Positions 40,018 to 50,832 of a stretch of DNA of 64,000 nucleotides are shown here, piece after piece. Every line of letters starts with the position of its first letter. The stretch's first letter is position 1. The stretch lies in assembly GCA_030248195.1 (NCBI GenBank), contig JASAND010028698.1, positions 17,603-81,602 on the forward strand, in the 5' to 3' direction. Both the position numbers and the translations under genes were made by a program. Source of the stretch: Trissonchulus latispiculum (taxonomy: Eukaryota; Nematoda; Enoplea; Enoplida; Ironidae). The notes under the pieces are model-generated. The model was not told where the DNA came from. It saw only the letters and a program-made list of their open reading frames with translations, and searched no databases.

Positions 40018-40635
40018 GTTAGAAAGAGTCGCGGCATATCCTTACTCTGTTGCGCCTACAAACAGTTAGAATTTATCATTCTTCGGCGCCTTGGGCGAGT
40101 ATATGAGCCTGTGCTATGGGAGAATCAGGCCGGCTTTAGACCAAACCGTGGCTGCAGTGACCAAATCTTCACCTTACGTCGCATTCTGGAAACCAGGTCT
40201 GAATATGGGAAAGCAACTTTAATTGGATTCGTAGACTTTAAAGCGGCCTTTGATTCAGGAGATCGATCTACCCTATGTGCTATATTGGAGTCTGACGGCG
40301 TGCCGACGAAACTGATTCGCATAATAAAACTGTTGTATGCGAATACCCAAAATCGAGTCAGGGCCTGTGGTCAGCTCTCAGACGATTTCGTGGTCCAAAC
40401 TGGGGTACAGCAGGGTGCTCCACTGTCTCCCTTACTCTTCAACTGTCTTGTCGACTGGGTGATGAGAACTGCGGTTGCTGACGTTGGGGATGGTGTCCTA
40501 TTTGGTCACGGTCCTATTATTTCGGACCTTGACTATGCAGATGACATAGCCGCCTTGGCAGATTCGGAAGTACATCTTCGCCAATTACTGTTAGCTGTCG
40601 TTGCGGCAGCAGCGAGAGTTGGCCTGAAGATAAAA
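40018..40635 (+). pseudogene. APE-LINE reverse transcriptase, 5' part (split by PLE)
   Basis: The frame from 40021 reads SRGISLLCCAYKQLEFIILR, then NQAGFRPNRGCSDQIFTLRR, motif A (FVDFKAAFDSGDR), the QQGAPLSPLLFN motif and the catalytic YADD (LDYADDIAALAD). These are the successive RT motifs of LINE ORF2 proteins. The frame is open up to 40635, where the Penelope-like element begins. Endonuclease and 5' parts are absent, so this was a truncated copy before being split. Confidence 0.85.
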
Positions 40636-40903
40636 TAGAACGAAGTTAGCAAAGTTACAGGGAAACGTAGTGAGGGAACAAACATAGGGAAAATACAACA
40701 ATTAAGAACTTAACTGAGTCTCATAGAATCCAGAAACACCCGATGCAATAGTATACATACTTGAGCATAATTTAATTTGCCAAAACAAGTGCATACTCCT
40801 GGTGAAAATAAATAAAACAGAAAGTGCTATCTTATGTAATGCAATGTGATGTAACAATACCATTAAGTAAAATTTCATACAATTTAAAAATTTCCAAAAA
40901 AGA
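40636..40903 (-). repeat. 3' pseudo-LTR of the Penelope-like element
   Basis: 268 bp, identical by eye to 44296-44563. It directly abuts the left copy of the 26-bp target duplication. Confidence 0.9.
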
Positions 40904-40950
40904 AAAATAAAAATAAACATCTTTTAAACAACTTCAAAGTTGAACAGCAG

Positions 40951-41032
40951 TAAAGCCCGAAAGTTACAGTGGGCAAAGCCCAAGTTACAGTGGCCAAAGG
41001 CCAAGTTACAGTGGGCATACGCCCGAGTTACC
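40951..41032 (-). repeat. Tandem hairpin units in the PLE 3' region
   Basis: Units of about 21 bp repeat AAGTTACAGT followed by a small palindrome: GGGCAAAGCCC, GGCCAAAGGCC and GGGCATACGCCC, with a partial fourth unit (AAAGCCCGAAAGTTACAG). Stems differ in sequence but keep pairing, as if structure is conserved. It lies between the PLE stop codon and the 3' pseudo-LTR. Confidence 0.75.
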
Positions 41033-41122
41033 TGCAATAAGAAAAGCATAAGTAATAACAATAACAATAGCAATAACCATAACAGTATACAACAACAAGA
41101 AGAAAACAAAACATACTAAATT

Positions 41123-43999
41123 TCAAGAAATGCTTTTATATAGTTTATGTACAACGTCTGGGGTGGAGCCATATTTATCCTTGATATCAGTATTAGAAAC
41201 AATACTGCATCTAAGAATGTACTTGCAAAATTTTTTGGAGTATCCTCTTAGCACTAACATATTCTTAAGCTTATCAAGACCAGCAATTAAGTCATCCAGT
41301 AGATCACAGATTTTGACAAATCGGGCGACTTGACATATGACAGTATTACAAATAATGTTTTTGCTGATATTACTACCATTCATAGGAAATCTATTGATAT
41401 TGAAGGGAAAATCGTCACGTTTATCATATAGTTTAGTTATAAACTTATTACCAGAGATGCAAATACTTAGGTCTAATACGTCTGCTTGCTGGTTAGAGGT
41501 ATTAACTTTATTTAATTCAAGTTCCGGAGAGTACATATCATGTTTTATTATATCAAAATAATTGTTATCATTAATAAGTGTCATGTCATCAATATATCTA
41601 CCTACCACTTCAAGACATTTATTATTATCGTTATTACGGTTATTGCATATATAACTATATTCCATTTGATGTAAAACTAAGTTAGCTATGTTGGGAGCAG
41701 AGTTACTTCCCATAGGTATTCCTATTGTCTGTTTAAAAATAAGATTACCACATGTAAAATATAGATTATCTAGAAGGAATTTTATGTGATTTATAAGTGT
41801 AGGGTAGGTTATTGTATTAGCTGGATTACGGCCATAGCCCCAACGCATTCCTAAATATGTTAAGTGCATAGGATTACGCATAGTAGTATATAACAATTTA
41901 TCTAACGCATTTATAATAGTGTCATGTCTAAGATTAGTATAAAGTGTAGTAAAGTCATAAGTATTTATAGTATTAGCTGAGTTAGACATGTTGATTTTCT
42001 TAATAGAATTTAAGATAGGTTCATTATTATCTATAATCCAATACGGATTACAATTGTAAATACTTTTTATTAGTTTACCATATCTTTTCCTACTTTGTTT
42101 AACCAATGTTAAAGCTTTATCAATCAAAACAGATAAAGGTTTAGTAACAGCATTTTTGCTAGCAATAATAGTACGAAATTTGGTAGGAGTTTTATGGAAC
42201 TTAGGTATAACATAAATGTGTGGGAGCTGTTTAAATCCATTACTATTAACATTATTACAACTATAGTATTTGAGAATTGAGTTTATGATATCGGATTGGG
42301 GAGAGTTAACCTGACAATACGTGTTAGAGTTATTTATATCGAGAATGCCTAATTCCTTGAGTACGACCTGGATATAATAATTTTTACAAACAACAGCAAT
42401 ATTTTGATTAGCTTTATCCACAGGACAAAACACATACTGACGATGCAATGACTTGATGCTACAAATAAAGTCCTGGATAAATGTAGAGCTGGTTACGTTA
42501 CTATTATAATTAAGTCCCACAAGTTTAAGTTTTATCTCGTTTAGGATAATATCCGACCAATGATTAAGTTTATCTAAATCCCATTTATATTTTTTATTTA
42601 ATTTTTTAATATACGCATTGAATGCCTGAACTATATTACTATAAATATCTTCATTACAGTATGATTTAGTGAACCTGTATTTAGGGCCATATGTAAGTAT
42701 CTGCGATACGGATTTATTCTCTATAACATTTAGGTCGCCAGTTAATACATGGTTGTGGTGAATGTCTTTATAAGAGCTATTACTGCAGTTACAAATGAGT
42801 TTATTATTAATAAAATCATTTACATATTTATCCACATCGAGTTCCTCTATAGTTTGTTTATAATTATATATAACACTGCCTACAGGACTATCATATTTAT
42901 AAAATATTTGGGGATTGAAAGCATTACATTTACTCAATTCAAAAGGCCATTTGCTATAATTATCTTTAAATATTTTATTTAGATTAATACGGTCAAAAAC
43001 TTTGTTGTACTTAATAATTAAGCATTCCTTTTTAGTTTTAGTGTGTTTAGCTAAATGTTTCTTTAATAAATTTAGTTTACCTTCGCACATATCCTGAATA
43101 ATTTCATATTTAGGGTGGTTGATATTACATTCATTACGATTAATGATATATTTTACCTGTTTTTTGCTAGCTTTATTTATAAACTCATAAATAAATTTAT
43201 TAGTTGCATCATCCATATATAATAAGTCCACATCCTTACTATTGACCATATTTGCATTTTTATTTAAGCGATTAGTTTTATTAACTTTTTTATTTATAGT
43301 AGTAGTATTATCTCTAACTAAGAGATTCTCAAATATACTTTTATTAACATCCTCTCCTTTTAACATGTCATTTAAGCCATACGGGTATTTAGTTTTAAGT
43401 TTACGTATCCAGTATGCTTCACACATTCTTCTGTTATAATTACATTCATTTAAATTATCGGAATCTGTTAACTTTGATATAATTCTAATATTAAAAGTTT
43501 TGCAATTACCTATATTAAAATGGGCAGACAGACGCTTACAGTTAGACTTATCAGGATTATTTACATTATAAAGATGTTCAGACAGTCTACGTTTCAACTT
43601 CCTACCAGTTTCACCAACATATTGTAATCCACAATCATTACATGTAATAAGATAGACTACATTACATGAATTACAGTCAATGCTATAACTAGTTTGATTA
43701 GCTACATTATACAGTTTATTGCTATAATATCCTGTAAAATTCTTATCTGTAATATATAGTTTACAAGTTCTACATCTACTTTTGTTACATATACTAATGT
43801 TGCTTGATATTGGGTCTATATCAGAATGGGGAGGAGGTATAGACTGGCTAGGACTGTTGAGCAGATGAGGACTATCTCTCCTTGATGCCCGGTTATGAGA
43901 GCGGTCCGAGGTCGAATCCATAATATCACCGGTTGGGCTTATATTCTCCTCCCGCGATACCGAGCCCATGGAGGCATTCTTCATATAAGGACTAGTCAT
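41123..43999 (-). CDS. Penelope-like element protein: GIY-YIG endonuclease, CxC linker, reverse transcriptase (958 aa)
   Basis: The protein should nick target DNA and reverse-transcribe the element's RNA. Residues 71-79 hold CNKSRCRTC. Residues 113-142 are the GIY-YIG core (VVYLITC, then LQYVGETGRKLKRRLSEH) with C120/C123 and a downstream HF at 160. The linker CxC is C403-N-C405, followed by HHNHVLTGDLNVI. RT motifs follow: KFHKTPTKFRTI (600-611), motif A YDFTTLYTNL (D682), motif B' GIPMGSNSAPN (760-770) and motif C RYIDD (801-805). The C-terminal 150 residues include KLYDKRDDFPFNINRFP, typical of PLE RTs. There is no internal stop and no in-frame TGA. It is very Asn/Ile/Lys-rich and AT-rich, unlike the host exons. 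The ATG chosen gives the longest frame; M6 or M11 are alternatives. Confidence 0.93.
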   Translation of the reverse strand: MTSPYMKNASMGSVSREENISPTGDIMDSTSDRSHNRASRRDSPHLLNSPSQSIPPPHSDIDPISSNISICNKSRCRTCKLYITDKNFTGYYSNKLYNVANQTSYSIDCNSCNVVYLITCNDCGLQYVGETGRKLKRRLSEHLYNVNNPDKSNCKRLSAHFNIGNCKTFNIRIISKLTDSDNLNECNYNRRMCEAYWIRKLKTKYPYGLNDMLKGEDVNKSIFENLLVRDNTTTINKKVNKTNRLNKNANMVNSKDVDLLYMDDATNKFIYEFINKASKKQVKYIINRNECNINHPKYEIIQDMCEGKLNLLKKHLAKHTKTKKECLIIKYNKVFDRINLNKIFKDNYSKWPFELSKCNAFNPQIFYKYDSPVGSVIYNYKQTIEELDVDKYVNDFINNKLICNCSNSSYKDIHHNHVLTGDLNVIENKSVSQILTYGPKYRFTKSYCNEDIYSNIVQAFNAYIKKLNKKYKWDLDKLNHWSDIILNEIKLKLVGLNYNSNVTSSTFIQDFICSIKSLHRQYVFCPVDKANQNIAVVCKNYYIQVVLKELGILDINNSNTYCQVNSPQSDIINSILKYYSCNNVNSNGFKQLPHIYVIPKFHKTPTKFRTIIASKNAVTKPLSVLIDKALTLVKQSRKRYGKLIKSIYNCNPYWIIDNNEPILNSIKKINMSNSANTINTYDFTTLYTNLRHDTIINALDKLLYTTMRNPMHLTYLGMRWGYGRNPANTITYPTLINHIKFLLDNLYFTCGNLIFKQTIGIPMGSNSAPNIANLVLHQMEYSYICNNRNNDNNKCLEVVGRYIDDMTLINDNNYFDIIKHDMYSPELELNKVNTSNQQADVLDLSICISGNKFITKLYDKRDDFPFNINRFPMNGSNISKNIICNTVICQVARFVKICDLLDDLIAGLDKLKNMLVLRGYSKKFCKYILRCSIVSNTDIKDKYGSTPDVVHKLYKSIS

Positions 44000-44295
44000 A
44001 ATGAAATATAAGAAAGCAACAGGATCATACGTTCAGGTCCATTTTGTAGTCAGTAATCATTGTTGTGGGCAACAGGAGAGAAAGGAAGCATGGTGAGGAC
44101 ATATAGGCTATATATGGGGCAAAATATGCTAAATAAAAGTGGAGACACAGAACAAAAAGTTTAAAAATACATAACATTAATAAACAAGAGAAACATAACG
44201 TGAAGAGAATTAAAGCGTGGATAGACCACGCAAGGCCATGGCACCAGGGGAAGAGCAACGCTCAAGTTGCCACAAGATGCATAGGCCTAACACAA
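44000..44295 (-). other. PLE leader between 5' pseudo-LTR and ORF
   Basis: About 300 bp non-coding on the - strand. It contains CATGGCCTTGCGTGG-type sequence and no recognised ribozyme core. Confidence 0.5.
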
Positions 44296-44563
44296 TAGAA
44301 CGAAGTTAGCAAAGTTACAGGGAAACGTAGTGAGGGAACAAACATAGGGAAAATACAACAATTAAGAACTTAACTGAGTCTCATAGAATCCAGAAACACC
44401 CGATGCAATAGTATACATACTTGAGCATAATTTAATTTGCCAAAACAAGTGCATACTCCTGGTGAAAATAAATAAAACAGAAAGTGCTATCTTATGTAAT
44501 GCAATGTGATGTAACAATACCATTAAGTAAAATTTCATACAATTTAAAAATTTCCAAAAAAGA
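44296..44563 (-). repeat. 5' pseudo-LTR of the Penelope-like element
   Basis: 268 bp, identical by eye to 40636-40903 with a constant offset of 3,660. It begins TAGAACGAAGTTAGC and ends TTTCCAAAAAAGA on the + strand. It presumably supplies the promoter for - strand transcription. Confidence 0.9.
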
Positions 44564-44601
44564 GTTGGCAATTTCCAGCGAGAGTTGGCCTGAAGATAAA
44601 A

Positions 44602-45077
44602 GCCAGAAAAACTAAGATCCTTTTCAGCCACTGCCCTCCTCCCAATATAGCGATCACTGGGACTATTCTGGAATCTGTGGTCGCCTTTAGATATCTCGGC
44701 TCCGAAATCACCCGTAATGGCTCTATCACATCAGACGTCCGTTATAGAATTGCTAGAGCCCAGGCTGCTTTCGCTGCCTTCGAAGCCAAGCTATGGAGCA
44801 AACGTGACATCTCTCTGACGGTTAAAACTAAAGTTTTTGACGCGGCGGTCATGTCGGTTCTGCTATACGGGTGCGAAACCTGGCCAGTAAAAGTCGCCGA
44901 TCTAAATTTACTGGCTGGTTTTGAGATGAACTGCCTCCGTCGCGTGCTCAGGACTGTCTATACGGATCGAATCACGAATGACGCAATTCGAAATCGGCTG
45001 CATCGGCAAACTATTACCAATGTCATCAAACGACGTCGTCTTATTTCGGCCACGTATTGCGTATGCCGAGGAGGCGG
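44602..45077 (+). pseudogene. APE-LINE reverse transcriptase, 3' part (split by PLE)
   Basis: It continues the frame of the 5' part: KARKTKILFS, then VVAFRYLGSEITRNGSI, the LLYGCETWPV segment and CLRRVLRTVYTDRITNDAIR. These are typical C-terminal motifs of this LINE group. A frameshift near 45048 separates the expected GHVLRMPRR end. Removing one copy of the 26-bp duplication would make the two halves contiguous and in frame. Confidence 0.85.
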
Positions 45078-45249
45078 GTGGGTTTTTCTCCCCAAAAATG
45101 GGGTGGGTTTTTTTCACCCCATGGCTATATGTTAATTTGCCATGCCCTAAGCTACCTATACACCCAATTTAATGTTTAACTGTTTACAGTAAGTCTGCAG
45201 CCGACGTTCTATGGTTGCTGCATTACAGTACAGCACGATGGCAGCACCG

Positions 45250-45980
45250 GACAGCGCTGCAACTATGCTCATCGTGTTCAGCGACCCCGATAACCCTTAT
45301 ATGCGTCCCATTAAATTGCCCAAAACAGCGTATTTAGGCCTGTTTTTGACTATTTACTGTGGAGTTGGGACGTAGAAACTTTCCGAAAATGGCTATTTGG
45401 CCGGACCAACTTTGGGCCGGCCGCCTGAACGATCCCGGACAGATATCAAAAATCGCCTCGGTTATGATAAGCTACCTATCCCAAAGTTTCTTATGCAACA
45501 AGCCGCGTCTCTCTAGCTTGTTCCCTGAGCCCTGTAGCCGTGACACAAAATTTGCCTTTTTTGGCCATCTTAGCGGTCAGGCCACATTTGGCCGGCCGCA
45601 CAGGTGGCCGGCCGGGCCGGGCAGCGGAAAATTGTCCAAAAGGTACGTTAACACAAATACTACTCTCAGAAAAACCAAACTTCACCGGCTGAAAGTGCCC
45701 AGATCGTTCAGTTTTTCAGTTCGAAGAAAAGTGCTTCTCCAAGCGTGACTTACACGGAAAAAACAACTTGTCCGGAAGCGAAAATTTTCAAAGTTGAAAA
45801 TTTTGGCCAAAACTTTTTTGCTACTTGTAGTACTCGTCGTGCTGATTCCAACGATACCAAATTTGTCTGGTTTCGTTGAGTATATATTTAGCTGGCACGG
45901 TGCTCGAACGGGTCTCTAAGGGCCGCGCTGAGCCTTTTACACCCATATTATAGGGGGGCGCTATCGCGCCCCCTATAATA
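45250..45980. mobile_element. Repeat family ending in a GGGGGCGC-TATC-GCGCCCCC hairpin, copy 2
   Basis: Ordered similarity to 23875-24614: CTCATCGTGTTCAGCGACCC, TACTTGTAGTACTCG, TTAGCTGGC, GGGCCGCGC, CCTTTTACACCCATATTA, then the terminal hairpin at about 45947-45980. The interior has repeated GGCCGG motifs absent from copy 1. No protein is encoded. Confidence 0.5.
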
Positions 45981-46330
45981 CGCATTTGCGTAATGAATGC
46001 AAGCATTGGGCGAGCAAGCGATCTTAAAATCAGAGCAATTGAACTTAAGATTTTCAAAGCATTCCCCTTTAAAATCCTTGGTGATTCTTGCTCTGATGCG
46101 TATCCTTCTGTTTTAGCACATTTCAGTCTTTTTACCAATATACATAGCAGCAAGCTTAACAAAAAATCAAAATTCGGTTTTTTGGCTGGAACTTTCGCAA
46201 AACTAAACCAAATCGATTACTTTGAGGACCCATGGATAAGTCTTGGACTAAGCTTTAAAACCACCCCAGTTTCGTTGCTCTACGACCTACCAGTAAGTTG
46301 CAGTAGACGAAAATGTGTTATTTTTTGTTA

Positions 46331-47396
46331 ACGGTTTAACAAAAAAATCACCCGTTAACAAAAAAATCAGTGGCGGATCGGATCCCTGAGAGAAGCTAGC
46401 AACTTTTTCTCATCAGTTTTGGATAGAGCACACTAAATAACGTATTTAGAACCCAAAACCGCTAACCTAGTGCTCCAACTAAGGCAACTGACCCCGCCGA
46501 AGTCTTAGTGGTCACTGATGGCCCCCGACAGCGTCCAGTATGAAGTCTGGTGGCTCTAAAGTGCCGTTTTAAAGGCTAAAACGTTGTCTTTTTCGTGTTT
46601 CTAAGTGATTATAACCTATTTCCAGGCATTTATTTTGGCAGAGAAACTCAGAACTTCGTATGTTGGTGGGGTATGACCCACGGTCACGTGACCCCAGCCG
46701 GACCCGTCCAGACCCTCCAGGTACCAACTGGACAGTCCTAAGTGGCTATAAACATGTCCTAGGGGGTTTTCCAGGGCGCTGAATTCAAATCTGGCATTAG
46801 TTTTTAGGTAACTATGGGCTAATACTGACTTCTGGGATCACGTTTACCGTCGGACGGTTCAGGCCCGGCTGGTTACCAGGCTGGACTACCAGAAGTGCCA
46901 GGCAACCTCAAAAACAACGACTATAAGGGTTTTCGAAGTCGCTGAGCTCGAATTTGACGTTAGTTTTGCTCTAGCTGCTGTTCTGACTTCAGTAACAAAA
47001 CATAAAAATGATTTTTTATTTGTTAAAATTTTAACAAAAAAATCACCCACCCCAGGACGGCTCAGAGGTCCGACTGGGAACTTCTATATACGTATGCATC
47101 GATAGCCCACAGTCAGGACATGACACATGCACAATATGGGTTGCCTAGGGTTTTCCCTTAGTAAATAGCAGCCGAAATTCGAACTTCGGTCATGAACGTT
47201 TTTGAGGTCACTTTTGGGTACCCTCACTTAAAGGTCTGCCCTGAACGCATAGAGAGGGCCTAGGGGCTCAAACTCACAGGCTGTAATGTCGAGATGTGTG
47301 GCTCTCACCATGCAAAAATTTGGGTATCTGCGACTTTCCTGTGAGTCAGGGTGCGGTAATATTTTTTGTTAAAATGTCGGGTGATTTTTTTGTTAA
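46331..47396. mobile_element. Repeat unit A (uninterrupted copy) with TTAACAAAAAAATCACCC ends
   Basis: TTTAACAAAAAAATCACCCG near the left end is inverted as GGGTGATTTTTTTGTTAA at the right; a further internal copy lies near 47023. The body from about 46556 is highly similar to 53520-54735. It provides the empty site (GGTAACTATGGG, 46807-46818) for the MITE inserted in the other copy. Non-coding. Confidence 0.65.
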
Positions 47397-47703
47397 GCTT
47401 GCTACATTACTGGGAGCGCTCGCTCACTTATAACAACATTGTTAGCTTACCATGATTGACAATTAAACCACGACAGCTCCAAAAAGATAACCGAATGTAT
47501 GTACAATGAAGGAATGTATGTAAGAAGCGAAATAAAGCAAAATACTGCTACACTGTGTGTAAAAAGCACAGAGCAGAAACCTACAATTACAAAGGAGTCA
47601 TTACTCATTAGTGTCGTTTTAATACATAGGAGAGACTAAGGATAAAAGTGCAGGTGGGGTCTTGAGAAAACTTAGGAAAAAATCATTAGAGGTATATATA
47701 CAG

Positions 47704-50135
47704 GTCGGGAAAAAACCAAGGTATATAGTCACTTTTTGAACTCTGCGGAACTACCCAGTGGAGCAATCCGGCTATAAATTATTTTTTTATCAAGCCCTGT
47801 CTGGACTGTCATTTTGGTATATAAATCGCCTCTGTAAGTCGTGTCGTTAATTAGTAATTAACAGTTAAATAGCCGGGGTAAAATCCAATGGCGGGAAAAA
47901 ACCAAGAGATGGGAAAAACTAACCCCTATATTCGGCCAGGATATATATATATAGCTCGACGGGAAAAAACCCAGTCCGATATGCGGGAAAAACTCATCGC
48001 CAGTGTGAGTCACCCATATGAGCTACATCGGATTTTAATCTTAAAGAGCGTCCAAAACTACCCTAGAGGGTGCATTATTGTAGCTCCCGCTGCCTCTCAG
48101 CAAATTTTTTGGGACTTTGAAAATTTTGGAATTTTTGGTCCCAACATTGGGGTTAGACAGGGTCAACTTTGGTGGGTCACCCTGAACTACTGAAGAGACC
48201 CAGCCCAAAACGGATTACAGTTTCACAGAGGATATGTCTCGAACTTCACGATGGTGTATGCAATTTGGCTCTAGTACCTGTGGGGCGACCTGGGGGTGAC
48301 CTAGACTCGGCGGGAAAAAACCAAGTGCGGGAAAAAACCCCAAATTTCAAAATGAAATTTTTTTTCTAACCATTAGCAGCAAAGGAAAAATTCATGCATT
48401 TCTTAGCTCAGTAGAGCCTCCTGATTAATTTGGTATAGGTTTTACCTAGGCTAGACCTTCTATGTGTGGTCCAGGTGGCCAAAATCTGAGATGGTGCCAT
48501 TTCAAGCCAAATTTTCGAATTTCGCCAAAATCGCTAATTTTTCACTAAAATAGGTCGGGTTTGGCTTTAAATGCAATAAAAACACGTATTCTATGTGATA
48601 GGATGCTTAAGGTGCTGGTATCGTTTTGTGCAGTGCTTTTGTGGGTAGTTTTTGAAAGGCCCTAGCTTTCGCAATTTTGGGAGTTGGAAAGAGCTTTATA
48701 CATCATTTTAAAGCTTATAATCTGTAGATTCTCATGACAGTACGAAACTAGTAAAAATCCGCAAAAAATAGCGAAAATTTTCTGACATACTGACATCTGA
48801 CAGGCTGAACATAAACCAAAAATTTTTGAACATCGATTTCTCAAAACTGTGGAATCGGCCAAAATTTTTTCTTGCGCCGACCAATAAAGGACATGTGGGC
48901 CGAGGAAAACGGCCATTTTTGGACCCCAAAAATAGTTTTTTGCTTATACTGACTTAACCACTAGAGATAGCTCAAAAGTTGTAAAAGCAAAAATGTTCAT
49001 TTTGGTGCCCTCTTTCCAGCCATACCAACCAATCTGGTGTCTCGACCATGTGCTGAGAGATTAATGGCAAAAACCAAAAATTTCTTATCTTTGCACCTAA
49101 AAATGCGGGACTGGTCCCAGAATGTTAAAGAGCACCGAAATAGTATATTTGGAAAGTTTCATCCACTTTCATAAAGAATTAAAGCCTATAGGGTCAAATT
49201 TACACAAAGCGATACCAGCACCTTAAACTGCATAAATTAAGCAAATTTCAAAAATTTCCAAAATTTGACTATGTTTACGTGTTAGGTGTAATTTGACTAT
49301 GTTTACATACGAAATTTTCAAAAGTCAATTTGACATGAATTTTTGCAAAAATATTGATATTTTTTGATTTAGATGACTAAAAATGACCCACTCTTTCGAA
49401 TGGTATAGTCAAAACTGTTCTGGCATGCTTCCAGCAAAAATTTCGGCTGAGTTTTTTTCCCGCATTGGGTTTTTTCCCATCGGTTTGGTCGAAAATTTCT
49501 CACCAACCGTAAGTGCTAGAGAGACGTTTTATGGCTCATTTTGAAGCTCTTCGCAAGGCCTCATGGTAGTTATCGTTAGATTTTCGATCTGTCGCTTAAT
49601 AAAAAAGTTACAGCCAAAATTCGAAAATTTGGGGTTTTTTCCCGCCGCGCTATTATAACACATAATTATTAGCGATTTTATGCAAGCAACAGGTAAAATC
49701 GGCGTGGCTGACTTCATATCTGCAGTTATTTTTGCGATATTCCTTGCAATAGGAGAGAGAAAATCAAACATAGAAATTTGCAGCATCAATCAACTGGCTA
49801 GGTTTCATCAAAATTGCCAGTTTCTATGTTAAAATGTAAAATTTTGTAAATTTCGATGAAATAAATTAAAATAAATGTTGTTTCAGTGTTTTTCGCGTAT
49901 TTCTTTATGCCAGAGTACTTTTAGCCACTTTAGCTTAGCCAAACAGCCGATCCGCCGAAATGAGGCTTTTACAGACTAGCACAAAATTGCCAAGATCAAA
50001 TGCAATTTTTAGCTGTTCACGTAAAAGAACACATTAAACTTGCTATGAGGACGACTTTTGAGCAACTAAGAACCATTTTGGGAGTTTGGCAGCACAAGCA
50101 AAAATTGGTTTTTTCCCACCCCTTTGTTTTATTTT
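47704..50135. mobile_element. Region with GGGAAAAAACC motifs in opposed orientation at its two sides
   Basis: GGGAAAAAACC-type motifs occur at about 47707, 47894, 47962, 48311 and 48329, and inverted at about 49452, 49466, 49632 and 50107. This mirrors the subterminal motif of 39042-45127 and suggests a second element of that kind, but exact ends are not identified. A TTAA MITE (48607-49226) is nested within. Confidence 0.4.
48607..49226. mobile_element. TTAA MITE, TTAAGGTGCTGGT family
   Basis: Ends are TTAAGGTGCTGGTATCGTTT and AAAGCGATACCAGCACCTTAA. Interior blocks such as GGGACTGGTCCCAG and GAACATCGATTTCTCAAAA are shared, inverted, with the CREB-intron copy at 6172-7187. Confidence 0.75.
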
Positions 50136-50832
50136 CCCATTTTCTAAAAAATTCTACTGGCAGCTTGCCAAGCGTCGCAGGAAGACGAGACCGACATTTT
50201 TGGAAAGAGCTCATGTTGTTGTCATAGACACTATATATACGTATATACGTATATGTGTATACAATTTGCCGAAATTGCACAAGGCGGGTGGCGTCAGCCG
50301 GTTTTATGCAGGATGGGGGCTGGAAAAATCGAATGTGAGGAACGGGGAAAAGTGCCGGTTAGTTAACAAAAATTAGCTATATACATTTTTGGTTATTTAT
50401 GATTTTGCTTTTGTACTTTTGAGTCAAAATGTTGAAAATTTAGAGGACGGTCGGCATTGCATACAGTTTTGGGCATGGTGAGAAGAGACCAAAATTTTAG
50501 CGAGACCGAGACTCGCAACCATTGGATTAAACTTACGTATATATATGTATATAGTTTCTTACAATTGCAGAGGCCCTATCCATGGAAGCTCCTTGCCGTT
50601 AGCGGATGGGCAGAAACCGCTGCATTGGTCTCTCCAAGTGGCGGCAACAAGTGGCTTTCGACTACCTGGCATCCCTCATATGGCCCTCCCACCACCGATG
50701 CAGTGGGACCCGGGCCTATATCCCCTGGTTTTGGGAACCCTGGTTTCTCCTGGGCTCGGGAAATCTGTCTGGTTTTTGGGAAGCGGCCCAGTTAGACCAG
50801 CTTACTAGGGTCGCCTTCTCCTGCGAGCTGGT

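Larger units (their letters stand above)
40636..44575 (-). mobile_element. Penelope-like element with permuted domains (Naiad-type), apparently intact
   Basis: On the - strand the order is 5' pseudo-LTR (44563-44296), leader, a 958-codon ORF (43999-41123), a short hairpin-repeat 3' region and a 3' pseudo-LTR (40903-40636). A 26-bp duplication ending GGCCTGAAGATAAAA flanks it (40610-40635 and 44576-44601). Fourteen extra bases lie between the 5' pseudo-LTR and the right duplication. Insertion into a LINE RT frame fixes the boundaries. N-terminal GIY-YIG, a CxC linker and C-terminal RT fit the Naiad/Chlamys clade rather than canonical Penelope, where GIY-YIG is C-terminal. No hammerhead-type CTGATGA core was seen, also as in that clade. 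Identical pseudo-LTRs and an unbroken ORF imply recent insertion. Confidence 0.88.
39042..45127. mobile_element. DNA element with TAGCCATGGGG ends and GGGAAAACCC subterminal repeats, host of LINE and PLE
   Basis: The left end reads TATAGCCATGGGGGGAAAAC. The reverse complement of the right end reads TATAGCCATGGGGTGAAAAA. TA flanks a TAGCC...GGCTA core on both sides, which may be a TA duplication. Subterminal GGGAAAACCC-like motifs occur at about 39051, 39212, 39227 and 39247, and inverted at 39740, 39760, 45078 and 45105. The 6-kb length is explained by a LINE fragment (40018-45077) that is itself split by a Penelope-like element. The element proper would be about 1 kb. Confidence 0.5.

Noticed and set aside
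41123..43999. Telomerase reverse transcriptase
   Set aside because: The RT resembles the PLE/TERT group, but the GIY-YIG domain, pseudo-LTRs and insertion inside a LINE show it is a Penelope-like element.
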